Below are positions 35,315-44,633 of a stretch of 64,000 bases of DNA, piece after piece. The position numbers and the translations under genes were made by a program. The stretch's first letter is position 1; every line of letters starts with the position of its first letter. The notes beneath the pieces are model-generated. The model was given only the letters and a program-made list of their open reading frames with translations, ran no database searches and was not told where the DNA came from. The stretch is from G963669295 sp963669295 (lineage in GTDB: Bacteria; Bacteroidota; Bacteroidia; Flavobacteriales_D; CALLUQ01), in assembly GCA_963669295.1 (NCBI GenBank), contig OY769938.1:4526001-4590000 (forward strand). Direction: 5' to 3'.

Positions 35315-35954
35315 TGCCCGATTCTTTTGCTTTGTGAGGGGTGCTCCTACCAGGCAGTCGCACCACTCCTACACTAATGCTTAAAAAACGAGTAGTATGT
35401 TCCACTTCATAGGCAGTACCTTCAGGAGTAATTCCGGTGGGGGTGTATACGCTGGTTAGTCCAACGCTGTACCTGCTATCAATCAATAAGGCATACGTTC
35501 CAAAAGCATGAAACCGGATGCCAATGCCCCACGATAACCCTGCATCAATGGTATTGATGTCGTTAAGGCTGATGAAGGCCATATTTTCTTCCACAATTAC
35601 GCCCAACTGCCGGGCGGCATAACCTCCGGCATACAGGTAAGGGCCATCTTCCTGTACATGGTATTGTAGTAATAGCGGAACGCTGAGGTAGTGCTGGCGA
35701 ACAGCCCTGCCGCTGTAGGGCGATTCAGCTCCTTTTAACTCATAGTTCAACTCGGTTTGCAGTGCCCACCCCTTGTAATCGTTAAACTGGTAAGAGTACA
35801 TGCCACCAAAGGTACCTCCCCACACCTTGTTCCAGGCATCAACCTCCACCCACCGAGCCATGCCGCCACCTGCCTTTAATCCATAAGCATGCTTTTGAGC
35901 TGTTGCTCCAACAACAACCAAAAAACCGAGAATACTAAAGAAGAGCTTTTGCAT
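35304..35954 (-). CDS. Outer-membrane beta-barrel protein
   Basis: 216 residues with a signal peptide ending 'VGATAQ' (~19). 'YGLKAGGGMARWVEVDAW', 'YKGWALQTELNYELKGAE', 'YLSVPLLLQYHVQEDGPYLYAGGYAAR' (two strands around PLLLQY and PYLYAGGY) and 'GLSWGIGIRFHAFG' are the alternating strands of a porin-family eight-strand barrel (OMP_b-brl_2 type). Role unknown. It overlaps the convergent 33800 gene by 11 bp. Confidence 0.82.
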   Translation of the reverse strand: MQKLFFSILGFLVVVGATAQKHAYGLKAGGGMARWVEVDAWNKVWGGTFGGMYSYQFNDYKGWALQTELNYELKGAESPYSGRAVRQHYLSVPLLLQYHVQEDGPYLYAGGYAARQLGVIVEENMAFISLNDINTIDAGLSWGIGIRFHAFGTYALLIDSRYSVGLTSVYTPTGITPEGTAYEVEHTTRFLSISVGVVRLPGRSTPHKAKESGITR

Positions 35955-36177
35955 GGCACCGTTATTACCTTAAAGATAAAGCAAAAAGAACAATGATACC
36001 GATGGGTATGCACAAAATGGTGGGGATTGTCGTGTGCATGACGAGGCATAGCCTCTATAGCAAACAAAGCACTACACACGTGCTTTGTTCAGTACATTAA
36101 TATGTTTTGATTCCCTTTGTGGAAGGCAGCCTTCCTTTTGTACGATGATGCTTAAAGGAATGGCAGGTGCTTATCCA

Positions 36178-36936
36178 TCAATTGAAGTAAAAAACGATGC
36201 TTTCATCTTCTTGAAACACCACTTCAGTATCGTCGGTAATGATGCTGACGACCCGCAATACCATTTCCTTCTTATTCAAGAACTCAATTTCGCACACCCA
36301 ACTGCTTACTTCATCATCAATCTTGCGCTGTAATACCATGCGGTTGCCATTGTCGAAAATGCGCCAGGTAAGCGGGTAGTTTTCTCCCACCGACTTTGTT
36401 TTGCCAGTATGGTCGTTGTTGAAGGTGAAAAACTCCAACTCCATGTCTACATCTTTTTCGCTTTCTCCCTTAATGTAGGAGGTGCGGTAAAGCATCCATT
36501 CCCTGGCAGTAAGCAGGTGCGCATCTTTAAAGTCGTGTGTTTCTACATGAATGGATTTTTGTTCGTAAGACGCTGCCTTTTTATAATAGGTTTTATAATC
36601 GCGTCCCACCCATTGAGTCACCAATTCATTCTTGTTCACCTTCAACACTTTTAAACTGTCGATAGGAACAGTACCTGGAGCATTGTTAGAAAGGTAGTAC
36701 AAGGTGCCTTTTGCATTGGTTTTCCAAAAGCCTACGTATTGCGAATAATCTCCAGGAAAGAAGTACTCCATTTGGCCGTTCGACCAAAAGGTAATGGATA
36801 GGTCTAAATTGTGGTTGTAATCAGGATCACTCACCTTATAGCAAATCCACTTGCCTAACAATTTGGTTTCAAGATTCTTTTGCCCTGCTGCAGTACCTCC
36901 CAATATAACGAACAATATTACAATGATCCGTTTCAT
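36178..36936 (-). CDS. Exported hypothetical protein
   Basis: 252 residues with a signal peptide ending 'GTAAGQKN' (~19). 'LLGKWICYKVSDPDY' and later 'FTFNNDHTGKTKSVGENYPLTW' give two lipocalin-like halves, the recurring pattern of small Bacteroidota secreted proteins (W-x6-11, then D/N-x-T-G). I do not recognise a family name. Weak leader similarity: AAACCACCAACGTT immediately before the ATG. Confidence 0.72.
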   Translation of the reverse strand: MKRIIVILFVILGGTAAGQKNLETKLLGKWICYKVSDPDYNHNLDLSITFWSNGQMEYFFPGDYSQYVGFWKTNAKGTLYYLSNNAPGTVPIDSLKVLKVNKNELVTQWVGRDYKTYYKKAASYEQKSIHVETHDFKDAHLLTAREWMLYRTSYIKGESEKDVDMELEFFTFNNDHTGKTKSVGENYPLTWRIFDNGNRMVLQRKIDDEVSSWVCEIEFLNKKEMVLRVVSIITDDTEVVFQEDESIVFYFN

Positions 36937-37088
36937 AACGTTGGTGGTTTAATTTAACACATGTTTCAGTCAACTGGGGGTAAACAAGCAAACCGAAACC
37001 GAACTAGCGGGGGATGACTCTATAGTTATTAAACGGGAGTTCTCAAAAAATGTTATACTCCCGTTTTCACGCTGATGCATCTATGCCA

Positions 37089-37364
37089 TTAGCCTCTAAA
37101 CTGCTTGAGTAAAAAACCTTTGATGATGTTGTGGTGTTGGAGAAAAAAGAAATCAAGTGTTTGCTCATGTTTTTTTTGCTGAATCACTAACCGCTCCTGG
37201 TCATTGATGTCTTTTTTGAAGAGGAAGTGGTACAACCGGTAATAATCGCTGCTGATGCAATGCTTCATGTTGAGCATGGCTTCAAACCGTGCAATGTATT
37301 GCCTGATGCGCTTAAAGAAGTTGATTTTCTCTGAAAAGGATAACCCCGTTGTTAATGTATTCAT
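37089..37364 (-). CDS. Small hypothetical protein
   Basis: About 91 residues from the ATG at 37364 (or 104 residues from 37403). The sequence is basic and helix-forming ('EKINFFKRIRQYIARFEAM', 'CISSDYYRLYHFLFKK'), without signal peptide or transmembrane segment. It has no recognisable domain. It lies in a 660-bp gap between larger genes and could be a false call. Confidence 0.55.
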   Translation of the reverse strand: MNTLTTGLSFSEKINFFKRIRQYIARFEAMLNMKHCISSDYYRLYHFLFKKDINDQERLVIQQKKHEQTLDFFFLQHHNIIKGFLLKQFRG

Positions 37365-37549
37365 CGTCCAAAATTTTGGTTCAACAAAATGGGGCCAATT
37401 CACTTTATGTACTCCATGTATAACGAAAAATAACAGGTGGTATTGTTGTTAAATGTTGTTTTGTTGCCGAAAAGCGGGAGGGAGGTGGTGTGTGATGTAC
37501 GGTGAAATAGAGGGGCAATTGTGCTATTGTAGCATAGCTACACTTTCGT

Positions 37550-37595
37550 TGGGAAGAATAATTTCATAACTTTAAAAACACCTAACTCTCAAATT
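37550..37595 (+). promoter_or_regulatory. Candidate Bacteroidota-type promoter
   Basis: TTC near 37548, a ~19-bp spacer and TAACTTTA (~37569) fit the TTG-N19-TAnnTTTG pattern with one change in each box, ~25 bp before the ATG of the T9SS gene at 37602. Confidence 0.35.
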
Positions 37596-37601
37596 AGCTC
37601 T

Positions 37602-38759
37602 ATGAAACAGTTTTTTACGCTTTGCTGCTTCTTATTAACCATCTCTACCTTTGCTCAAACCCGCCCATACGGATTAATGGAGGTGGGCAATACCTACGAA
37701 TTTGTATCCATCGATCCTGTCACAGGAACTACCACTACCATCAATACGGTACCTGGTATGACTGCTTTTGTAGCGGGCGATAAAACGGTAATCGACCCTG
37801 TAAATGGTTGGTATGTGTTTGTAGGGTTCATCAACAACACCTTTATGTTGGTGAGCCTCGATTTGCAAACGGGCAGCATTGTAAATGCCTATTCGTACCA
37901 AACCAATGTGGTAGGATTCGAATACAATTGCGAAGATTCGTTAATTTATGGATTGTGGGAAGACAACAACCAATACCATTTGGTGACGGTGAACCCGGCT
38001 ACCGGGCAAAATACATTTATCGATAACATTCCCACCATCTCGGCTTATGGAGGAGGCTCTTTTGCGCTCGATGCAAAGCGAGGGCTGTATACCTTTACCG
38101 GATTGAATGGGGTGCAACTGCTGTTGTATGCCATCAACATCAATGATGCTACTATTGTGTACAACAACCTGTTTACCGACAATGTAGCAGGCCGCCAGTT
38201 CAACTGCCCTGATTCTACCATTTATGGGTTGTATGAAGATGGACAGGATTACAAGATAGAAAGTGTAGATCCTGCCACAGGCACACACACTACAGTAGGT
38301 GTTTTACCTGGAGTATCGCCAGGGCTAATTAGCGAATCCATTACCATCAATGCTGAAGGGGAGTATATTTACCGCGGGTTTATTGGTGCCGACTTCGTGT
38401 TGTTTACCATCGATCCCCGAACGGCTACCATCATTCACAGTCCTATTTTTACCGATAATGTGGTGGGTATAGAGGCCGATGCTTGCTGTATACCGGTAAT
38501 TACCGATGTGCCAACACTCGAAAAGGCAGCTGAAGTAAGCATTGTGCCCAACCCTGTATCATCTTTGGCAGAAGTACGCTGGCAAAATTCTGAGTCGGCT
38601 ACGTTCACCATTTACGATGCTACCGGCAGGGTAGTGTGGAGTAAAACGGCCGTACAACGTGTACTCTTTGATCGTAGCGATTTACCCTCGGGCATGTATT
38701 ATTACACCTTAACAACAACTGCCCGGCCGTTGGCCAATGGCAAATTGGTATTGCAATAA
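37602..38759 (+). CDS. Secreted propeller-like protein with type A T9SS domain
   Basis: 385 residues with a signal peptide ending 'TISTFAQ' (~19). Three ~70-residue repeats of the form 'VDPATGT...PG...G...YIYRGFIG' and 'FNCPDSTIYGLYEDG' suggest a beta-propeller. The last 70 residues are a type A sorting domain ('SIVPNPVSSLAEVRW', 'LPSGMYYYTLTT', 'GKLVLQ'). Upstream, TTC, 19 bp, TAACTTTA resembles a Bacteroidota -33/-7 promoter. Confidence 0.85.
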   Translation: MKQFFTLCCFLLTISTFAQTRPYGLMEVGNTYEFVSIDPVTGTTTTINTVPGMTAFVAGDKTVIDPVNGWYVFVGFINNTFMLVSLDLQTGSIVNAYSYQTNVVGFEYNCEDSLIYGLWEDNNQYHLVTVNPATGQNTFIDNIPTISAYGGGSFALDAKRGLYTFTGLNGVQLLLYAININDATIVYNNLFTDNVAGRQFNCPDSTIYGLYEDGQDYKIESVDPATGTHTTVGVLPGVSPGLISESITINAEGEYIYRGFIGADFVLFTIDPRTATIIHSPIFTDNVVGIEADACCIPVITDVPTLEKAAEVSIVPNPVSSLAEVRWQNSESATFTIYDATGRVVWSKTAVQRVLFDRSDLPSGMYYYTLTTTARPLANGKLVLQ

Positions 38760-38790
38760 AAAAAATCCCCCCGATGTGTGGTCGGGGGGA
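38758..38790 (-). terminator. Intrinsic terminator of the META-like gene
   Basis: A 9-bp stem TCCCCCCGA/TCGGGGGGA with a 7-nt loop is preceded on the plus strand by eight A, which read as a T-run after the hairpin on the minus strand. It therefore terminates the minus-strand gene ending at 38817. The stem starts seven bases after the convergent T9SS gene stop codon. Confidence 0.85.
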
Positions 38791-38816
38791 GCCTAAGGAT
38801 ATGTTGTGTATGCCGG

Positions 38817-39242
38817 TTATTCTTGCTTCACTTTCAATTGAATGATCGTATGTTCTCCCTTAACCACCAGCATATCGGTTGTGCGATCCTTACCAAATTG
38901 TTGGGCATTGTGCAGGCTTTCTAAGAAAAGCTTGCTCAATTCGCCATCGCAGCACATCTTGGTGCATGCCAATTGGATGCTTTTTACTCTTTTATCGCGG
39001 GTCAATTCGTAGGTGCCCCGGCAGGTATTGCGCTCAAGGGTTACTACCATCGACTTTTGTTTGCCAAATTTTACACTCAGCCCAAGGTTGTTGGGAACCA
39101 GTTGCTTTTCTTGTGTTGCCACATCTACGAAGCTCACTACTTCCCACGTCTTCCCAACCACTTCTTTGCGCAGTTGCCTGTTTACCTTACCGGCACTCAT
39201 AAGTCCCAGTGCTAAAATCAGTAGTGTTAAAATTCCTCTCAT
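38817..39242 (-). CDS. Exported META/HslJ-like hypothetical protein
   Basis: 141 residues from the ATG at 39242, which starts a signal peptide ending 'GLMSAGKVN' (~18); the longer reading to 39281 is not signal-like. 'GKTWEVVSFVDVATQEKQ', 'KSMVVTLERNTCRGTYELTRD' and 'IQLACTKMCCDGELS' form the beta-strand order and Cys pattern of META/HslJ-type domains. Function unknown. Confidence 0.72.
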   Translation of the reverse strand: MRGILTLLILALGLMSAGKVNRQLRKEVVGKTWEVVSFVDVATQEKQLVPNNLGLSVKFGKQKSMVVTLERNTCRGTYELTRDKRVKSIQLACTKMCCDGELSKLFLESLHNAQQFGKDRTTDMLVVKGEHTIIQLKVKQE

Positions 39243-39299
39243 AACATTTAGTTTTAAAGGTTGTTGCAAGGGGTATGGCAAAGCCGGTGCCAGAAAGTC

Positions 39300-39516
39300 T
39301 TAATTATTTGTTAATTTTTTAAGACGGGATGCTAAAGTGTTGCTTGTGAGGGTGTTGTAGTGTTAGAGAACGAGGGGTATATGATGGGAAATAAGCTTCG
39401 ACGAGCTTAGTTTGATGGAAGTGGTAACGAATAAGGGTGCATCAATGCATGTACCAGTACGGCATCGGATTGGCAGGTGCCAACCGTTGCATTAACAAGC
39501 GAGAAATAGCAATGAA
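39300..39516. other. 217-bp gap upstream of the DUF4157 gene end
   Basis: No gene or repeat of note; A/T-rich with an ATTTGTTAATTTTTTAA stretch. Perhaps the promoter of the META-like gene lies here. Confidence 0.4.
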
Positions 39517-40044
39517 TTATAGTGCAGAAGCAGCCTGAGCGCCTTTTACGTCAGCTTCTCTTTCAAGCGAGGCGCTGTCGTTTACTGGCATGCCGTTTAC
39601 TTCAGTGGTAGGCTGCACCCTTCCTTCACGTTGTTGTACCACATGCGTGAGCTCATGGCCAATCAATTCCTGCCCCGATTTGGTGTCGGGTTTAAATTGC
39701 CCTGGAGCAAAATGAATGTCGTTGCCTTGTGTATAGGCCAAAGCTCCTACATCAGTAGCACTGTTAGAATTGGTATGGATGTTTACATTCGAAAAGTCGG
39801 CCCCCATCGATTCGCCCATCTTACTGACCACATTGTCTTCTTTACGCTGAATGGCAGGGTTTGCCTTTAGGCTGGCAGGCTTATCTTCATCCTCCTCTTT
39901 TTCCATGCGTTGTGCTGTATCGGCCATGCCGATGCCAATTTTTGGTGGGATGAAAGAGTTCACTCCTTCATCTTTGTATTGCGATACGTTTTCGGCATTG
40001 GATTTACCAAGGGAGTCCTTCGATTGGCTGAAAGTGGTCTTCAT
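39517..40044 (-). CDS. DUF4157 (eCIS core domain) protein, short form
   Basis: 175 residues. A disordered N-terminus (~1-70) precedes a DUF4157 zincin-like domain: 'MGESMGADFSNVNIHTNSNS', 'ALAYTQGNDIHFAPGQF', 'LIGHELTHVVQQ' with HExxH at 130-134, then a 'SASLEREADV' helix that may supply the third ligand. No signal peptide. In other bacteria this domain marks cargo or toxin carriers of extracellular contractile injection systems (eCIS), but none of the sheath, tube or baseplate genes is near. Here the domain is nearly the whole protein, so it may be a stand-alone module. A leader variant precedes its ATG. Confidence 0.88.
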   Translation of the reverse strand: MKTTFSQSKDSLGKSNAENVSQYKDEGVNSFIPPKIGIGMADTAQRMEKEEDEDKPASLKANPAIQRKEDNVVSKMGESMGADFSNVNIHTNSNSATDVGALAYTQGNDIHFAPGQFKPDTKSGQELIGHELTHVVQQREGRVQPTTEVNGMPVNDSASLEREADVKGAQAASAL

Positions 40045-40060
40045 GGTCTTTTAGTGGTTT
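40045..40060 (-). promoter_or_regulatory. Shared leader motif (variant)
   Basis: On the minus strand this reads AAACCACTAAAAGACC directly before the ATG at 40044, matching the first eleven bases of the leader found at 45486 and 47108. Confidence 0.5.
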
Positions 40061-40125
40061 AAACCACAAGATATAAAATTTTTCAATCAACTCCGTAATA
40101 AACCTGTTGTAGTTTTCAACAGCAG

Positions 40126-40506
40126 CTATTTGATCTTAATGGTGATGTAGTTGAGGTTACCATTGTCGGCACCAATGGCTGTAATGTTTTGAAAATACAG
40201 GTATTCCCCAGATTTTAGCTGGCCGATTACCTTTTTCATTTCTTCCGTAAAATCGGCAGTAGTAGCGGCAAGACTTATAGGGTTGTTATCTACCTGGTAA
40301 ATCATCTGATACCCCGAAATGCTGAGGGGCGACCCTTCAGGAACAATCTTTAATTTACCGGCTTCCAGAATTTCGTCGGTACTCATTATTCGTTTCGGAG
40401 GATCGGTAAGTACTGCACGTGGTTCGGGTTGTTTTTGAGTAGTTTCTTGTGCCAGTGCAGCAGTGCTTACAGTAGCAATACAAAGGATAAGCAGTAGTTT
40501 TTTCAT
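40126..40506 (-). CDS. Small exported hypothetical protein
   Basis: 126 residues with a signal peptide ending 'AALAQE' (~19). The mature part has 'ISGYQMIYQVDNNPIS' and 'SGEYLYFQNITAIG', the pattern of GldM/GldN-like C-terminal modules in Bacteroidota, but the match is weak. Its ATG overlaps the stop of the upstream T9SS gene (ATGA), so both are coupled. Confidence 0.72.
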   Translation of the reverse strand: MKKLLLILCIATVSTAALAQETTQKQPEPRAVLTDPPKRIMSTDEILEAGKLKIVPEGSPLSISGYQMIYQVDNNPISLAATTADFTEEMKKVIGQLKSGEYLYFQNITAIGADNGNLNYITIKIK

Positions 40507-43223
40507 GGGGATTCAATAATTAGTTTTCCAGTAGCCAATAGTTGCGTATTGGTTTTCAGTTGATAAGTGTACAATCCTTGTGCCAGATCGTTTCGATACA
40601 ATTGAAATGAAGCAGTGGTTACTACCTCATGCCGCACTAATTTACCCAAAGCATCGTACAAATTCAACTGTAAACCATCATATTGATCAATAAAGGGAAT
40701 GTTAAAAGTAGTTGCATTACTGAAAGGATTAGGGAATATAGAGATGCCCTCACGCTGATTATTTTGCGCTATTCCGGTACCTATTACGGTAATGGTTTGG
40801 CACGATACATCGGAGAAACATCCATCGCTTACCGTTAAACATGCATTGTAAACTCCCGGGGCGTAAGTGTGTGTAGGGTGTTCAAGAGTGCTGGTATTGC
40901 CATCACCAAAATCCCAAAAGTAGCTGGTACCTTGAAACGACTGGTTGGTGAAAGCTACCGTTAACCCTGTTTCTACCCATATAAATGAAGACCATATCGA
41001 GCCATTGCCCATTTTCCACTTAAAGGCTGCCTGGTTGCAATTGCTAGATCCATTGGTATATGCAAATGCTCCAGGTGTGGTGGGGAAATCGCTGCTTCCT
41101 CCACATCCTGCACAAATGGTATGGTAAAGTGTTCCATGTTCGTCAAACCGATTGGTTCCTCCATGCAGGTGCTCCATGCTGGCAGGGCCGCCTAAATACG
41201 ATCCATAAATCAGTTGCGAAGCACCAGGCCCCATCACCATCACATAGGCATCGGTGGTGTTGGCAGGGCTTATTTGATAAGCAGTGGGCGTGGTAGGCAA
41301 CTGGATGCCATTACCCTGTATGGCCAGATTTTTACCCCAACCAGCCAGAAAAATATTGCCGCAACCATCTACCATAAATGCTGTTGGCGATAGGTTGGCA
41401 GTGCCGTTATTACTTCCAATAATGGTAGCGTAAAGAAGGGTGTCGAGTTGTGGCCCCAGCATACCAATGCATTGCCCTATAGTATCGTTAAAATATACCC
41501 CAGGAGTAATGGGGAAATTGCCAATGGTTTGCCCCACAAAGCCTACATTGCCTTGCGATAAAGAAAGCTTGTAACTTTGATCGAACTGATTGGTACCAAG
41601 AAAGGTAGAGGCAGTAATGCTACTGCCATCATTGCTAATGCGAGTAATAACACCATCGGCAACACCTCCTTGAAAAGTAGGATGCAAAGCACCACCGGTA
41701 GTAGGGTAATCGCTAGAAATGGTGCCACCTGTTACATACACACCATGCAATGAGTCGAGCACAAGCCCGTACAAAGCATCAAAATCACTGCCCCCAACAT
41801 AGCTGCTCCAAACAATATTAGAAAGGCTGTTATCTAGCTTAAACACTACACCATCCTGAATTCCTCCAAGGGTATTGTCGAAGCCATTTACCATCGGGAA
41901 ATCAGCAGATCGAGTGGTGGTGGCAATGTAACAGTTATCGTTGCTGTCGAGCATTAGCTCACCCCTAAACTGATCGTCGAAATTAAAGATTAAAGTGTCT
42001 TGAAGGGTTGCACTATTGTAATTAAGGCCATCATTGCCAGTGCCACCTACATAGGTGCTTTGAAGCAAGGAGCTACCATCGCCACTGAGCTGAGCAACAT
42101 ACAAATCACTACCAGCATCGTAGTGAGCTCCATGAAAAGTAAATTGAACAAGTGTTCCTCCATTAAAACTGGTGTCGTATGCATTTGCAGTAGTAGGAAA
42201 ATCAGCCGAACTGGTGGCACCAAAAAAGTAAAGTGTTCCTTGCTGCCCCACCATCATGCTGCTTACATTTTCGGTACCTACACCACCGAGGTAAGTGGCG
42301 TAAAGCATACTGTCTCCATCAGCGGTATACTTTGAAATTACAATATCGTTGTTCCCATAAGCTGGAATGCCCGAAAAAGTAGTGTCGTATGCTCCCAACG
42401 TAACCGGGTATCCGTTGTCGAAGGCAATGCCCCCTGTGTATAAATGGCCGTCGTCATCATAAGTAGCAGAATAGGCAAAATTATCGGCTAAAGAACCAGA
42501 ATAAGTACTGAACTCCAAAACAGGGTCAATAACAAGGGGTAGAGAAGCATCGTATCCCTGTGGAAATTGAAATGAGATTTGATGGCTACCAGCGTCCCAT
42601 AATGTTTCGCACAAAACAGGGACTTCCTTTCCATGAATCATTTGATACACATATGGTGTTTGCTCTATTACTTTTCCTACAGCAGTATAAAGGATCAGCC
42701 CTTCTTCAGTAAGTGCAATGTTTTGCACGCCTTCATAGGCAATCTCAATGGCTTCGGGGTGGCCTCCTGGTCGAACAATAAGATCGTATTTCAATTGCCC
42801 ATGATGAGTATACAGTTGTAAGTCGATGTTTGAATACAGGTTGTTATACACTACCTCTTGATAGGTGTTAACATGTTTCGACCAGTTGCGCTTCGGCCCT
42901 ACAAAATAGTGCTCGCGATAAGGCTGTGGATGTTGACCTTTTAATTGTACGTGCTCGTTAGCCGCTAAAAAAACCATTGAAAAGGCGTGCCCTTTCAATT
43001 CAGGAACATCCGATTCATTGGTGTTGTGGTGTAGCCCCGAATATTGAAACAAGTCATAAGTCAACCGATCTTTTTCAAGGTATAAGTTACCCGAAGGAAC
43101 AGCAGCTTTATAGTGAACTCTATCGTTCCATTGGTGCTTGTTTTCTGTGAATTGATATGGTTGCTTTTGTGCAATGGTACTTATAGCAATGATGCTATAA
43201 AGGAATGTTAAAAAGGTTTTCAT
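40503..43223 (-). CDS. Secreted SBBP-repeat/PKD protein with type A T9SS domain
   Basis: 906 residues from the ATG at 43223 (signal 'MKTFLTFLYSIIAISTIAQ'); a longer reading to 43292 is not signal-like. An N-terminal DUF7948-like region ('FTENKHQWNDRVHYKA') is followed from ~220 by SBBP-type propeller repeats ('YATYLGGVGTENVSSM', 'QSTYVGGTGNDGLNYN', 'WSSYVGGSDFDALYGL'). A PKD domain follows ('FQGTSYFWDFGDGNTSTLEHPTHTY', quoted as YFWDFGDGNTST), then a type A sorting domain ('ISIFPNPFSNATTFN', 'LAQGLYTYQL'). Predicted surface protein, coupled to the small protein 40126. Confidence 0.88.
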   Translation of the reverse strand: MKTFLTFLYSIIAISTIAQKQPYQFTENKHQWNDRVHYKAAVPSGNLYLEKDRLTYDLFQYSGLHHNTNESDVPELKGHAFSMVFLAANEHVQLKGQHPQPYREHYFVGPKRNWSKHVNTYQEVVYNNLYSNIDLQLYTHHGQLKYDLIVRPGGHPEAIEIAYEGVQNIALTEEGLILYTAVGKVIEQTPYVYQMIHGKEVPVLCETLWDAGSHQISFQFPQGYDASLPLVIDPVLEFSTYSGSLADNFAYSATYDDDGHLYTGGIAFDNGYPVTLGAYDTTFSGIPAYGNNDIVISKYTADGDSMLYATYLGGVGTENVSSMMVGQQGTLYFFGATSSADFPTTANAYDTSFNGGTLVQFTFHGAHYDAGSDLYVAQLSGDGSSLLQSTYVGGTGNDGLNYNSATLQDTLIFNFDDQFRGELMLDSNDNCYIATTTRSADFPMVNGFDNTLGGIQDGVVFKLDNSLSNIVWSSYVGGSDFDALYGLVLDSLHGVYVTGGTISSDYPTTGGALHPTFQGGVADGVITRISNDGSSITASTFLGTNQFDQSYKLSLSQGNVGFVGQTIGNFPITPGVYFNDTIGQCIGMLGPQLDTLLYATIIGSNNGTANLSPTAFMVDGCGNIFLAGWGKNLAIQGNGIQLPTTPTAYQISPANTTDAYVMVMGPGASQLIYGSYLGGPASMEHLHGGTNRFDEHGTLYHTICAGCGGSSDFPTTPGAFAYTNGSSNCNQAAFKWKMGNGSIWSSFIWVETGLTVAFTNQSFQGTSYFWDFGDGNTSTLEHPTHTYAPGVYNACLTVSDGCFSDVSCQTITVIGTGIAQNNQREGISIFPNPFSNATTFNIPFIDQYDGLQLNLYDALGKLVRHEVVTTASFQLYRNDLAQGLYTYQLKTNTQLLATGKLIIESP

Positions 43224-43324
43224 GGATGGTTCCTTAAGTGATACAACACACAATAAAGACGAAGGTTTTTTTAATGGGTTGCTACCCACCATGTTTTCAC
43301 ATTAATAACTATCTTTCTTGTCGC

Positions 43325-44158
43325 ATGCAACACATTCAATACATCGTTAAGGGGGCGCGTTCTATGCCCGCGGAGGTATTTTATACGGCCACCAATTCCC
43401 CAAAACCAGTAGTAATTTTTGCCCATGGGTTTAAAGGGTATAAAGATTGGGGGCCATGGAATGCTATGGTGCCTCATTTTGTAAAGGCTGGTTTTGTATT
43501 TGTAAAGTTCAACTTTTCGCACAATGGAGGTACGGTAGAAGATCCGATTGACTTTCCCGACCTGGAAGCCTTTGGCAACAACAATTACAGCAAGGAACTC
43601 GACGACCTGGGCGCAGTGTTGGATGCATTGGAACAACATGAAATGCCCCGGCAGGAAATGAACTTGAACCGCATCTTTTTAATTGGTCATAGCAGGGGAG
43701 GAGGCATTGTATTACTGAAAGCCAACGAAGATCAACGGGTAAAAAAAGTAACTACCTGGGCTGGAGTGAGCGATTATGCGGGCCGTTTTCCCCAAGGTGA
43801 ATTGCTGCAACAATGGGAACGCGATGGGGTATACCATATAGTGAATGGAAGAACCCAACAAAACATGCCACTGTATTACCAGTTTTATGAAGACTTTGTA
43901 ACCCATCGCCAACGGCTCGACATCCCAAATGCCGCCAAACAACTTACCATTCCTACCCTTGTAATACATGGCACCAACGACATGGCGGTGAACGTGGAAG
44001 AAGCGGAAAACTTAAAGCAGTGGAATCCTGCATTTGAATTGCTACTCATAGAAGGGGCAGGACACACCTTTGGCGGTAAACATCCGTGGGAAGAAACAGC
44101 ATTACCTACCGACTTACAACAGGTAGTGGAAGCAACCGTTAACTTTTTTAGTGGGTAG
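43325..44158 (+). CDS. Alpha/beta hydrolase (dienelactone-hydrolase-like)
   Basis: 277 residues from the ATG at 43325; the longer frame to 43238 adds 29 unusual residues and overlaps the divergent gene's leader. 'VVIFAHGFKGYKDWGPW' (oxyanion HG), 'FLIGHSRGGGIVLL' (nucleophile elbow G-H-S-R-G), 'LVIHGTNDMAVNVEEA' (acid) and 'IEGAGHTFGGKHPWEE' (His) are the catalytic elements. No signal peptide, so cytoplasmic. Substrate unknown. Confidence 0.9.
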   Translation: MQHIQYIVKGARSMPAEVFYTATNSPKPVVIFAHGFKGYKDWGPWNAMVPHFVKAGFVFVKFNFSHNGGTVEDPIDFPDLEAFGNNNYSKELDDLGAVLDALEQHEMPRQEMNLNRIFLIGHSRGGGIVLLKANEDQRVKKVTTWAGVSDYAGRFPQGELLQQWERDGVYHIVNGRTQQNMPLYYQFYEDFVTHRQRLDIPNAAKQLTIPTLVIHGTNDMAVNVEEAENLKQWNPAFELLLIEGAGHTFGGKHPWEETALPTDLQQVVEATVNFFSG

Positions 44159-44216
44159 AACCACGGTTATATAAAAATTTCCAGAAGTAATTAGAATTCC
44201 ATACTTTGTGGTGATA

Positions 44217-44234
44217 AACTACTAAAAACCAAAC
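44217..44234 (+). promoter_or_regulatory. Shared leader motif (one mismatch)
   Basis: AACTACTAAAAACCAAAC, 17 of 18 bases identical to the motif at 45486 and 47108, ends 2 bp before the ATG at 44237. A TACTTTG box ~10 bp upstream of it suggests the leader is the very start of the transcript. Confidence 0.6.
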
Positions 44235-44236
44235 CA

Positions 44237-44581
44237 ATGAAACAATTACTAGTTACTTTTCTGGGCATTTTTGCCCTGGTAGCAATGGCTACTACTGACG
44301 TTACAGCGCAAAGTGCCAACGGTCAGGAAGCACAAGTTGTTCGAGATGTACGACAAGCATGCAGCCCTAACTTTAATGGTGGCCAGTATGAGGCCAGGCT
44401 TATTATTTTAGGCTTATGTGCCGAGCCAACAGGCCATGAGTTTGCCGTGTGGGAAGTGTGGTTCGTACCCAATGGGTGCCCACCACCCCAGGAACCTCTT
44501 TGCTTACCTGCTCCAAGCATTTTGATTGGTACAGTAACCTACGATTGCGAAGGCAATACTACGGTAGACTGCCAATTGTAA
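44237..44581 (+). CDS. Small secreted Cys-rich protein
   Basis: 114 residues with a signal peptide ending 'VTAQSANG' (~25). The mature ~85 residues contain six Cys ('QACSPNF', 'LGLCAEP', 'NGCPPPQEPLCLP', 'YDCEG', 'DCQL'), enough for three disulphides, and no known domain. It is a single gene between the hydrolase and a bidirectional terminator. The size and Cys pattern resemble secreted effector or bacteriocin-like peptides; this is inference only. Confidence 0.75.
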   Translation: MKQLLVTFLGIFALVAMATTDVTAQSANGQEAQVVRDVRQACSPNFNGGQYEARLIILGLCAEPTGHEFAVWEVWFVPNGCPPPQEPLCLPAPSILIGTVTYDCEGNTTVDCQL

Positions 44582-44601
44582 CAAGAAAAGTGAAAGAAAG
44601 T

Positions 44602-44630
44602 AAAGGGCAACGATGCATCGTTGCCCTTTT
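44602..44630. terminator. Bidirectional intrinsic terminator
   Basis: A perfect 9-bp stem GGGCAACGA/TCGTTGCCC with loop TGCA, flanked by AAA on the left and TTTT on the right, lies between the convergent Cys-rich protein and the repeat protein. Confidence 0.9.
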
Positions 44631-44633
44631 GCA

